From NCBI GenBank assembly GCA_038502055.1, contig JAXRKN010000030.1:1-64000 (forward strand): a DNA stretch of 64,000 nucleotides. Reading direction: 5' to 3'. How positions within the stretch are numbered: position 1 is the stretch's first letter; each line of letters begins with the position of its first letter. Shown piece by piece: positions 40,142 through 49,479 of the stretch. The notes under the pieces are model-generated. The model was not told the origin of the DNA and made no database searches. It saw nothing but the letters and a program-made list of their open reading frames with translations. Origin of the DNA: Tanytarsus gracilentus (Eukaryota; Arthropoda; Insecta; Diptera; Chironomidae). Made by a program: the position numbers and the translations under genes.

Positions 40142-41574
40142 CGTATGCACCAAATGCGACCGGCTGATGACAACGGCATAAGGTCATTTGGGTGATGCGA
40201 AAGTTAAAAGATGAATATTTGTTGTGAAAAGGTTTCTTCGCTTCTTTTAGTGTTTTTTAGCTTCAATTATTAATTTTTAAGATTTTAATAAATTTAAGCA
40301 TTGGTTCTTGAGTTTTTGGAATATTTTTGCTTCACTTTTGTTTGCTTTAAATTTTATAGCATCTTTGGATTTTGCTCCTACGTTTTTAAATTTTGATTCA
40401 ATTTAATTTATTTTCGCTTCAATACTTTTTTGCTTTAATTTTATTTACATTTTAGCATCAGCTAAATTTTCACATTTTTTTGCTTTAAAAGCTTTTTACT
40501 AAATTTTTTTAATTCACTTCGGAAGATTTTTGTATTTTTTTTGCTTCACTTAAAAATATTTTGAATTTTGTTTAATTCTGTAAGGTAACTTCCGCCTTTG
40601 GTTTCTTAATATTTCGACTCTTTATCTAAATTTTGTCACTTTTTTCACCTCTTAAAATTCTTTTTATCAAAAATAAAATTTTTATAAGCAAAAAATGGCA
40701 CACACGAGGTAATTTCGTCAAGATTATAGAGTAATGCGGTCTGAACTCGACAAACGCTTCTCACAAACTACCGAACTTGATTCTCTCTCGAGTCGACATT
40801 GAAATTTTTCTCTTCTCGCGTGAGCGAAAAAAAGCTTTTTTATCAGATTTCGTGAGCGGAGAAAAAAGTTTTATGAATGGAAACAAGTGAGAGAGAGAAT
40901 TGAGAGAAAAAAGAACTTGTGATGACGGCAAAAAAGCTTTTCCCATGCCGTTGCTGTGCTGAGTCATAAATGAGTTGTGAACTATTGAAAATTTTGCAGT
41001 CAATGAAAATTATATTCAGTTTTTCAAAGTTAATTTAACTTTTAAAACGGGTTAAAATTTAAAGCTTTTGCGCCATCGCGCAATTTTTCCAAGAATCGTA
41101 AATTCATCCACAAAGCAGAAAATTCAACAAAATCTAAATTTTCAAGGTAAATTTTTTCACCCCTCAAATGAAATTTTCTTAGGAATTGACGTCAATGGCC
41201 CGGGTTGAAAATTGTTCTTCTTTTCCTAAACAATCTTTACTTTTTTTCTTCCTCCGGTCGACTGCAATTTTCATGCCGCGTGTCTTCGGAGAAATATTTC
41301 CTACAAAAATCTCGAGTCATTTGGCGGAATAAAAAATTGTCTTGAAACTCGTGTTGAACGAAAAAAGATAAGAGAAAAAAATTTATCGACATGTAGATGA
41401 TTTTTAGCGCCTGGCATTTCTATTTTTTTTTAAAATGATAAAAAAAAATGTCAAAAAGCTTGAAAAATATTTAAAAATTTGATTAGGAATTCAAATCTCA
41501 AAAGTTTGTTCAAAATTTAAAAAACTCAAAAAATTCCTCCGTAAGTCAGAAAGCTGGAAAAATTATTTTTTGGA

Positions 41575-41953
41575 AGGAAATTTTAATCTTCACTCTTTTT
41601 TTTTCAAAACATTAAAAATCTCAGGTAAAATCTTGAGGCCGTGGTTTAAAATTTAGTAAAGATTAAAATTGTAAACATCGGGAAAAAAACTATTTTTTGA
41701 AAGTTACGAAGTTCATGTTTTAATATAAAATCGTGAAACTATAAAAATAATAAGCTGAAAAGTGATAAATTATTTTTTTGGATTTTACAAAATACTATTG
41801 AGGTTTTTTTTAATTAAAACGAAAATTGAGTACTGAAAATATTATTTGGTATGGTTTTAACTTTGATGAGTTTTTAAAAATGATATCTTTACATGGATGC
41901 AGTTTTACGCATTAAATACGTCAAAAAAAGTATGGAAACAATTCTCTAATTTG
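41575..41953. repeat. Dispersed repeat, copy 1 (~380 bp)
   Basis: It matches 57,926-58,302 over its whole length in the same orientation, from AGGAAATTTTAATCTTCA to CAATTCTCTAATTTG, with scattered substitutions and one-base gaps. Flanks differ, so it is a dispersed element rather than a local duplication. It carries a short internal inverted pair, AATTTTAATCTT and AAGATTAAAATT, about 80 bp apart. No reading frame, terminal inverted repeat or clear target duplication was seen, so the element class is unknown. Confidence 0.9.
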
Positions 41954-43677
41954 CTTAAACCGCCTAGTCATAAAATAAGACGAAAAATATTCTAACCTTG
42001 AACTCTAGCTTAATTTCTTATTTTTTGTAAGGTTTTCCTTTTCTTTTTATGCTTTATTGCGTTTGAGTTTTCCCCCATTTATTAAGAGCCGCTCAAGAAT
42101 AAGAAGAAGAAAAGTTCAGATGAAAATTCTCAATGAAAAAAATGAAATATTTTCCATCAAAGCTCTTCAACTGTTTTTTAGGGTTTGAAATTTTCTACTC
42201 TTCAAGTTTAAGCTTTTTACCGCCAGATGGCAAAAATATCGCCAAGAGGAAATTTTTTATAAAGTTGTGTTGAGTTTAAAAACTGCTTTGAACGGTTGTG
42301 TCTTATGTAGTGTATTTTCATTACTCATTGCACATGTTTATGTTGTCATTCATTCGAGCTTTGAACTTTGTGGTTGTGAGAAATAATTTCTTGCAACGCG
42401 ATTAAATTTTTAGTTTTAAACGTTTTGTTTGTTTAAATTTTATAGTTCAAAAATTCTTTAACTAGTTTTTCACGATGTAAAAGTATAACAAAATTTTTTG
42501 CAATTTTATGTAAATTTAACAAGCATTTTTATTTTTTGCTGACCTTTTTAACAACATTTTCTGTCCCATTTTCATTTTAAAATTACAAATAAAAAACAAT
42601 TTTGTCCTCAATCAGCTTTTTTTACTATCAAAATTTTCTTTTTGTTTTTCTGCTTTGTAATAAAACAAAAAGCTAAGCTTTAAAAAAATTATGTCAAGAG
42701 CATGAAGTAAAAAATTGAAAAATGACAAGTCGAAAAATGTGAAGTAAACTAAATTTTTTTATTTAAATAATTTTCCAAAAAAAAATTGTCCAAAAATTTA
42801 TTTAGACTTTTTCACGCCCTTCAAAATTTGTATAAAATTGCATCACTATAAAAGATCTTTTAAGCCAATAACTTTCACTCGAAATCATAATTTTTTTACT
42901 TGTTTATCTTCATGCTTAACTAAGTGTTGAATTTTGAGCTTTCTTCGTGATTATGAAACAGTTTTTTTCACTATTTACTCTAAATATTTTCAACTAGTGA
43001 GTTTTTAACACTTTCTTTTTCAAAGTTGATTTGGTTAATTGATGAATTTAAAAGTTTTCAAATTTTTTATTCCCCAAAAAAATATTTTTCAAATTTTCCT
43101 TCCTGACCCGATTTTCAAGTCTCAACCTCACCCTCGAAAAAAGGGAAAATTTTCCCCGGATGAAAATGCACGTAGAAAATGAAAGTTCATCGACCTATGA
43201 ACCTTTTCCATTCATTTCCATCAACAACCGCTCGACGACACTCACACAAACGTGCTTTTATGTCTGTTCTAGCCTTTTACATTGGCTCACGTGCGAGTGA
43301 GTTGCAAAATTGCTAGTTTTGGATGAATTTTATTGGGTTTATCGTCGTGGGCTGAATGTCGAGTTTGAAGAGAGGAAAAAGGTCAGAGAACTCGAATGAA
43401 CTCTTGGAAAGGGGAAAGGTTTTAGAATCGAGGGAAAATTTAGATTTAATAGGTTCCAAATGTTACAATTTTAGCTTTTTAAATTAATGTTAAAAAAAAT
43501 TGAAGCAAAGATTTTAGTGTAAAAAAACTTCTAATCAAAAATGTCTTTTAACTCTACAAAATCTTGTGCTCATTTTTGTTTCAACTTCACTCCTCCTCTA
43601 ATTTTTCATGAACCTTCACTAGTAATTGTGAAAATGTGTCTTGCGGTGACCCACTTTTAAGCATGTACAAGGGAAAA

Positions 43678-43690
43678 AGTTCACTGAACT
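43678..43690. promoter_or_regulatory. Perfect ecdysone response element (IR1)
   Basis: AGTTCACTGAACT fits the EcR/USP consensus RGKTCANTGAMCY at all positions. It lies between the zinc finger 2 exon and the D-type start exon, about 3.5 kb upstream of the D start on the coding strand. Confidence 0.6.
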
Positions 43691-44848
43691 CAGCTCCGCT
43701 CTCAAGAGTTTTTACTCTGCACTCTCGAGACAAAATCAGTGAGAGAAAAATTTTTGATCCGAATATAAAAAAAAGTCATTGAAGAGTTTTTTTTGCAATT
43801 CACGTGTTTGAAAATGTTTTATTAATCGAGGATTGATTGAAAAAGATTTGAATGAGTTATTTTTGAAATTGAGTTAAAATTTATAAATATTTTTCAATGT
43901 ATGAAAATTTCTTGGATTTTTTTTTTCATATTCACTGCATAAAAAAATTCCCTTCACCTTTTAATAAATTTCCCATTCAGCAATGCAAAATTATTTTTTC
44001 TTCGCAAGCCCAAGCGTGAATTTTAATTTAAAAAAAAATGAAAGTGAAAAGACATGCGAAGATTTTTGAGCTTCAAACACAACCTCAAAAGTTGTATTTC
44101 AATACACATTAAAAGTTGTGTGTAAAATCCAGAGAGCTTTAAAGTAATTTTTGATGTCGAGGGCAACACAATGGCTCTCTATGAGTTGCGGAGCTCGAGC
44201 GAGTCACTGAACTATATGTAGGTCGATTTCGTCATTGAAACAGAAAATGAAGTGAATGAAGGAAAAAATGTGAATGTGGGGATTTTTTCGCTCTTGTGTC
44301 GAGCTCGAATTATGCAAAAAGATTGAAAATGTGAAGTAATGTGAAGAAAAGGGGATGGTAAATGCGAGATAGAAGAATTTGTTAAGTATAATTACTGAAC
44401 TTTTTTGAAATTGATGCAAAAATTTAATTTAAAATTTAAAAATGCAACTTTTGACATCCCTGGATTCCACTCCACAATTCTCTTCGCATCGTTTCTCTCT
44501 CGATTCAGCTCCGCTCTCTCAATAGTCACTATTTCTCTACATTGTGACCTACATTTTCCTCCTTTTTAACTACATTTTACATTTTTCGTTTCACATCGTC
44601 ATACACACTCAGCTCAGGTCATCGAACTGTCTCATGGACATCTCCGACATTGCTCGGTTATACAATTTTTTTTCACAAATTATTTTGCTTTTTTTTTATT
44701 AGGTTGAGTGAGAAAGAAATTTTTCACTTTCTAATTTTTTTGCCATGTTCATATTTTTGTCTTTTTGATACTTTTAAGATTTTTTGCAATTTTATTTGAG
44801 CATCTTCTTACTGAATTTAGTTCAATACTAAAAGCATCAAAAACTCAC

Positions 44849-44993
44849 CATCTCTGCTCATTCCAACTGCGATGCATTTCTTCAGTCGACAATATTGACA
44901 GCGATTGCGATTCACTCGTTGAATCATGCACTGTTGATTTTTTGTGCATGGCCGATATTGGATTTTCTGCTGAATTGATCGACGAAAGAAACC
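44849..44993 (-). CDS. Eip75B: E75 zinc finger 2 exon (common to A and B forms)
   Basis: 145 bp encode residues 117-164, from GFFRRSIQQKIQYRPC to AVGMSRD. The exon starts in phase 0 after acceptor CTTCCAG and ends in phase 1 before GTGAGT. The four zinc ligands of finger 2 are Cys132, Cys138, Cys148 and Cys151. The start of the exon completes the P-box CKGFF with the previous exon. This half of the DNA-binding domain is nearly invariant in insect E75; Met-Ile-Gln at 139-141 replaces the Ser-Ile-Leu of Drosophila. The A and B forms splice into this same acceptor, which removes finger 1 from the B form. Confidence 0.98.
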
Positions 44994-45222
44994 CTGGAAG
45001 AAAATAAATAAAAATAATTTATTAGTTTAGTTTTTTTTAAAATCTTAAATTTTTGTTGAAATTAAAATGTTTAAAATATTTCAAAATTTTCATTGAAAAC
45101 ATCAAAATCAAGTTCATTAACCTCTCACGGCTGCATTTCAACTTCCAAACTCCATGAGCCATCTAACAAATTTTTGTTACATCAAAAAAATTCATTCACA
45201 AAAAAATTTGGTGCCTACGTGC

Positions 45223-45633
45223 GTCACATCTAGAGGTTTCGGCGGGATCCCGGGATCCCGAAATCCCGGGGAATCCCGGACAGTTTTTCAATCCCGAGAT
45301 CCCGCGTTTTTTCTTCGGGATCCCGGGATTTAAAAATATCTAATTTTTTCACTAATTTGTCGTTATTTTTTGAAATACGAAGGGGAATAATTTTTTTAAT
45401 TATAAGCAACAAGTATAGATTTCGATATTAAAATAAAGGTTTAAAAGTGCACGATTATTTTAACAAGAAATAATTTTTTTGCATGACGGAAGTGCTGAAA
45501 ATTGAAGGAAGATATTTCCTTTTTTTAAATAAAATCCCGTTTTCGGGATCCCGGGATCCCGGGTTTACAGGTCTTTCAGTCCCGGGATCCCGAAATTTTA
45601 AATCCCGGGATTTTCGAAACCTCTGGTCACATC
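45223..45633. mobile_element. hAT-superfamily MITE (395 bp, non-autonomous) with its 8-bp target duplication
   Basis: The element spans 45,231-45,625. Its left end TAGAGGTTTCG and right end CGAAACCTCTG are inverted repeats, one base apart from perfect. Subterminal CGGGATCCCGGGATCCCG blocks occur at both ends, and the middle is AT-rich. GTCACATC directly precedes the left end (45,223-45,230) and directly follows the right end (45,626-45,633), a perfect 8-bp duplication. Eight-bp duplications and (C/T)AGAGG-type ends are hallmarks of hAT transposons. No transposase is encoded. The near-intact ends and duplication suggest a fairly recent insertion. Confidence 0.9.
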
Positions 45634-46762
45634 ATAGAAAAGAGTTGTTCGACTCTTCAGATGCGTCACCCCCGAAAAAAAGTTACTATCACAGCGATGA
45701 AGTAAACAAAAGAAATGAAAGTGAAATTTCAAAATCACTTTTCGGGTGATTTTTACTTCTTTGTTTACACGCGCTTAAAAATTGCTTCATCGAGAAAATG
45801 AAAAATTTCTCCTCTCTCTTTATGACTTGATGATGATTTTTTTCTGCGGCTGAGTGAGAGGAATTGCGTAATGCTTTTTTGTTATTTTTCATTGCATAAA
45901 AGAAAAAATTTTTACTTTCTAGATCAGAAATGTGATGAAAAATTGAGAGAAAAATAATAAGTGCTTGATAGATTAAGTTTAAACTTAAAAGTTGAGTAAA
46001 ATTTATTTTTATTTTTTATATCATTTTATTTTTCAACAAAATCTCAAAAATGCATTCAATATTCGCCATTCAAACTGATCACAATTTTCAGTTGACTTTG
46101 TAACAATTTTTTCTCTCTCTCGTTTATTTATGATCAATGCACTCGCTTACGTTCAATATGTTTCAAGGATAACATGGAATTGAAAAGAGCTCGAGCGAGT
46201 GCAAAATTGCAATGTTGAGGAGAAAAAAATGTTTGCAAGTGAGTCACAATGAGATCTTAAAAAAGGTTTCAAGGATAATCAGAATTGAATTCGTAGAAGG
46301 GACAATTTTTTAACCATTCAAGAGTTAAAAAATTAATTTTAAGTCAGTTGTGAAAAATATTCTCGAGAAATGTTTTTTATTGCCGAATTGAGAGCAAATT
46401 TAATGACGAAATTTTTGTTTTCAAAAACACTCATGTGACTGAATTTACGAAGAAATTTAATTTAAAAAAAATAAAATGTCTGGTAATTTTTATGAAGGTT
46501 AATTTTTTCCATATTTAAACTCAATTTCTTTGCAAATTGTAAAACTTGTTAGATAATTCACAAGTTTCAACTACAACTTTTTCTCTCCTCCGCGCATATA
46601 AAAAATTATTCACTCCAACAGCATAAAGTTTTTTTTTCATAGCTCTCAGAGTCAATTTCAAACTCGCAAGAGGCGAATGAACTGAAAGTAGAGCAAAGTT
46701 GTTTTCATCATCGACTCGAAAAAACTCTTTGCAAGCTCTCGGTGTGTCATTGTGTTACTCTA

Positions 46763-46783
46763 TCACACACACACACACACACA
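46763..46783. repeat. (CA)n microsatellite
   Basis: A short CA run inside an E75 intron. Comparable short runs lie at 56,603-56,619 (GT), 58,969-58,979 (CA) and 60,632-60,646 (CA; within the A-form leader). Confidence 0.9.
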
Positions 46784-48111
46784 AATCCCATTCGCGCAAT
46801 TAGAGTGACGAAAGAGAAGAGAAAAATTTATTTTTGTAGTTGAACGCGCGCTCGCCAATCTAACAAGTCGTCACACAAATACAAACTCTAATTCAGGGGG
46901 AAGTTCAACGAACTCGCTCAATGATTCAGCGCTTACTTACAGAGTTGGGACTTTTATCTCATTGAGCTTTTATTGAGTGTTTTATGGAGTGAAGAAAATT
47001 TTTTTGCTTGGTTGTAAATTTTCTCATAAATAAATTTAGATTTTTTAGAATTTTAAATTTTTAACATAAAACTTCAACACATGCCATAAGGAAGCAAACT
47101 TTAATCCATTTGCTAACGAAGCAGGACTATAAAAATATCCAAATGACTCACTTTTTACCGTAAATTGACTCAAACAGAAAGAAAGAACTTAAGCAGCAAT
47201 AAAATGAAAATTGTAAACATTGATGAGGTAATAAGAAATGCACATGATGATGAAAAAGTATATTAAAAGTTCATCAACAAATGATCGTAAAAATAACAGT
47301 TTAAAAAACTGAAGTCAGAATAAAGCAATAAAGTAATTTGAGTGTTATGGACGATAATGGATTTTATGAACTTTAAGAATTAAACCAAAATATTTCAAAC
47401 TCAATAGTTGCATTTTGCAAAAATAAAAATTCATATTCATTAATTTTTTATCTTTAAGCTGAATAAAATTTCAATGCTAATAGTTTCCACATCCACTTTG
47501 ATCACTTTATGGTTGAAGTTTTAAATTTGAATTTAGCTTGAAAGTAATTCGAAACTTTTCTTTGAATGAAAACTTCTCAATTGGTTGTTGATCAGTTGAA
47601 TATTCGTTGTGAGTTTAAAAATATTTTAAATTAAATTTAAGCAAATTTTAAATAAACATCTCAAAGCCAATCTTTTAAAACTCATATATAAATTTATTCT
47701 CGCTTCCGATTTAAAATCCCATAAATTAGTTTCTAATTAACCTTTTTTTATGTCACAAAGCGACATTTTTTATTTCCCTTCCCTCCAACTCGTTGCATTT
47801 CCCTTAACATTTTCTCTTTCTAAACTATCCTTGCTACTTTTTAGCATAGCAAAACCACCCAGCTCTTTTTAACCTTATGCACATTGAATGACATAGTTGA
47901 GTTTTTCCACCCTCTCAAGGCTTCCGCCCTTCCAGTTTGTGCTCTGCTATTTCTAGAACGCTTTTACGTCACAAACACGAAGGTGGTGTCAATAAACTTT
48001 GAACATTTTCGTCGAGCATGTGCAAGAAGTAAAAATTATTATTTTTTTTGGGGTTTTTTGAGAATTTTCATTTTAGGAGTTTTAGAATCCTGAATTGAAT
48101 TCTCAACTTAC

Positions 48112-48543
48112 TTCATTTTCTTTAAAATTTTCTTCCAACTGCCAGCAAAGTTCGTCAATGTGATCTTTGCATTCGTGCTTGCACTCCTCCTCATCCTCAT
48201 CATCACATCCTGAATCATGTCCACATCCACATGATTCACCATCACTCGGTGCTCCACATGAGCTCGAACTTGATCCTGGCTCAGTTCCTGAATCATCTTC
48301 GCCACCCGAAGAACATTTCTTGTCATATTTCGCTAAAAGTCTTCTCTTTTTGGTCCATCGACGTGGCTCATCGATGATCGACCCTTCCTCGTCATCGCTA
48401 GCGTCCAGATGAGGTTTTGATTGTTGCTGAGTTCGCTTGAGTTGTCGGTGGTGTGGTTCGGTTGATTGTGAAGAGAGTACGATTGGCTTCGACTGAAGCA
48501 TTTGGATGAGGACAGAATCAGTTTTCTTATTGAGGGTCTCCAT
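48112..48543 (-). CDS. Eip75B: E75 B-type alternative start exon (isoform without zinc finger 1)
   Basis: 432 bp give 144 residues from METLNKKTDSVLIQMLQSKP to FKENE, ending exactly at donor GTAAGT (48,106-48,111). Phase 0 joins ...ENE to GFFRRSIQQ of the zinc finger 2 exon, making a 782-aa receptor with only the second finger. Drosophila E75B has the same architecture, with related features at both ends: an ALVKLLES-like segment near the start and HDSGCDDE about 30 residues before the junction. This exon has HDSGCDDEDEEE. The middle is basic (WTKKRRLLAKYDKK), then Ser/Asp/Gly-rich. An in-frame ATG at 48,613-48,615 would add 24 residues; 48,543 is preferred because similarity begins there. 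Known E75B acts with HR3 as a repressor. Confidence 0.9.
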
Positions 48544-48896
48544 GATTGTATTTGATCGAATTTTATATTTATTTAGTTCTCTTTTATTTTTCAATTCATA
48601 GACAAATATTTTCAATAATTTAAATTTATTTTTATAGTTATTTTTCTCACAAATTTAATTTTAAATCACTTTGATAATTTTTTTTGCTAAATTCGCTCTT
48701 TAATCTCCACAAGAATTTTCAATCACAAAGTTTTTAATTAAATTTAAATGTTCAGTCTAAAATTTTATTTGGCGGGAATTTTTCACACTAAATTTATTTA
48801 AGTCTTTTTTTCCCTATGATTTTTCGATTTTACTTTGAACACAATTTATTTGATATATTTCACATGCCTTTTCACTCCGTAACTTTAAAAGCGATG

Positions 48897-48926
48897 CCGT
48901 CGCGTTGATGTTTTGATTGTGACTGA
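48897..48926 (-). promoter_or_regulatory. Candidate E75B initiator (TCAGTC)
   Basis: On the minus strand TTTTCAGTC places an initiator A at 48,924, about 380 bases upstream of the preferred B start codon. No TATA box precedes it. Downstream, AACGCGACGG resembles the MTE core motif but sits one base off the expected spacing, and there is no exact DPE. The call rests mainly on position and the initiator. Confidence 0.35.
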
Positions 48927-49167
48927 AAACAGTTTTTTTTTCAATTCCGCGCTTAGCATGTGAAAATCATGAGAGAGAGAGAAATTTTACGTTTGTGTGT
49001 GTGCAAGTTGCAATTTTCTGTCGCTCGCTAGGAAATAAATTCAGGAAAAACTTTTTTGTTTGTGTTGGTGAAGAGGAAAATTTAGTAAATTTCACATATC
49101 TAAAATTTTTCTCCTAACGACTACAGGAAAATTTTTCCAAATTTCACCAATACAAATAAAAAAATCG

Positions 49168-49180
49168 AGTTCATTGAACT
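49168..49180. promoter_or_regulatory. Perfect ecdysone response element upstream of the E75B exon (proximal)
   Basis: AGTTCATTGAACT fits RGKTCANTGAMCY at all positions and is a palindrome about the central base. It lies about 245 bp upstream of the candidate B initiator. Confidence 0.7.
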
Positions 49181-49466
49181 GAAGGTTATTTTGTTTTGTG
49201 CAGCGCCTCGACTCTCGGGTCGTTTCATAATCTCCACAATTACTTCACTCACACATTGCAATCGCTTTGTTGTTTTTTCCACTCGTATTGGTTAGCGCAA
49301 AATTATGATTCGCACTATGCGATTTTTATAGTTGTAAAAATAGAAAATAAAATTTTGTTGTCTCACAATTTTTTTAAATAGACGTACGACGGCCGTTTGG
49401 AAATGAGTTTATGAAGTGGAGATTGCAAATTGAGTTTAAGACGGTGAAGGGATTTTTTTTCGGGAG

Positions 49467-49479
49467 AGTTCATTGAACT
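49467..49479. promoter_or_regulatory. Perfect ecdysone response element upstream of the E75B exon (distal)
   Basis: The same 13-mer, AGTTCATTGAACT, recurs 299 bp further upstream. It is embedded in matching context (GAGTTCATTGAACTGAA in both), so the two may derive from one duplicated site or be under common constraint. Confidence 0.7.

Larger units (their letters stand above)
38213..44848 (-). other. E75 intron between zinc finger 2 and hinge exons (6,636 bp)
   Basis: It runs from donor GTGAGT (44,843-44,848) to acceptor TTTTCCAG ending at 38,213. It contains the D-type start exon (40,087-40,141), copy 1 of the 380-bp dispersed repeat, a perfect ecdysone response element at 43,678-43,690, a 12/13 match at 43,184-43,196, another at 44,616-44,628, and a TGACGTCA palindrome at 41,187-41,194. 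Other frames (38,316-38,585; 39,062-39,285; 39,801-40,055; 40,761-41,003; 44,204-44,419) show no family features. Confidence 0.8.

Noticed and set aside
45230..45749. Two frames of 60 and 88 aa over the GGGATCCCG repeats
   Set aside because: They are readings of the hAT MITE termini, with Ser-Arg-Asp-Pro-Gly type repeats from the CCCGGGATCC blocks.
47884..48093. 69-aa plus-strand frame (MNDIVEFFHPL...)
   Set aside because: Considered as a transposase fragment, but no motif could be matched, and it lies just after the E75B donor in intron sequence.
48167..48412. Ser/His/Pro-rich plus-strand frame opposite the E75B exon
   Set aside because: Antisense shadow of the Ser/Asp-rich B-type coding exon.
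48544..48615. Upstream in-frame ATG extending the E75B exon by 24 residues
   Set aside because: The extension is AT-rich and Lys/Asn-rich with no resemblance to E75B; the ATG at 48,543 starts where similarity begins. Not excluded.
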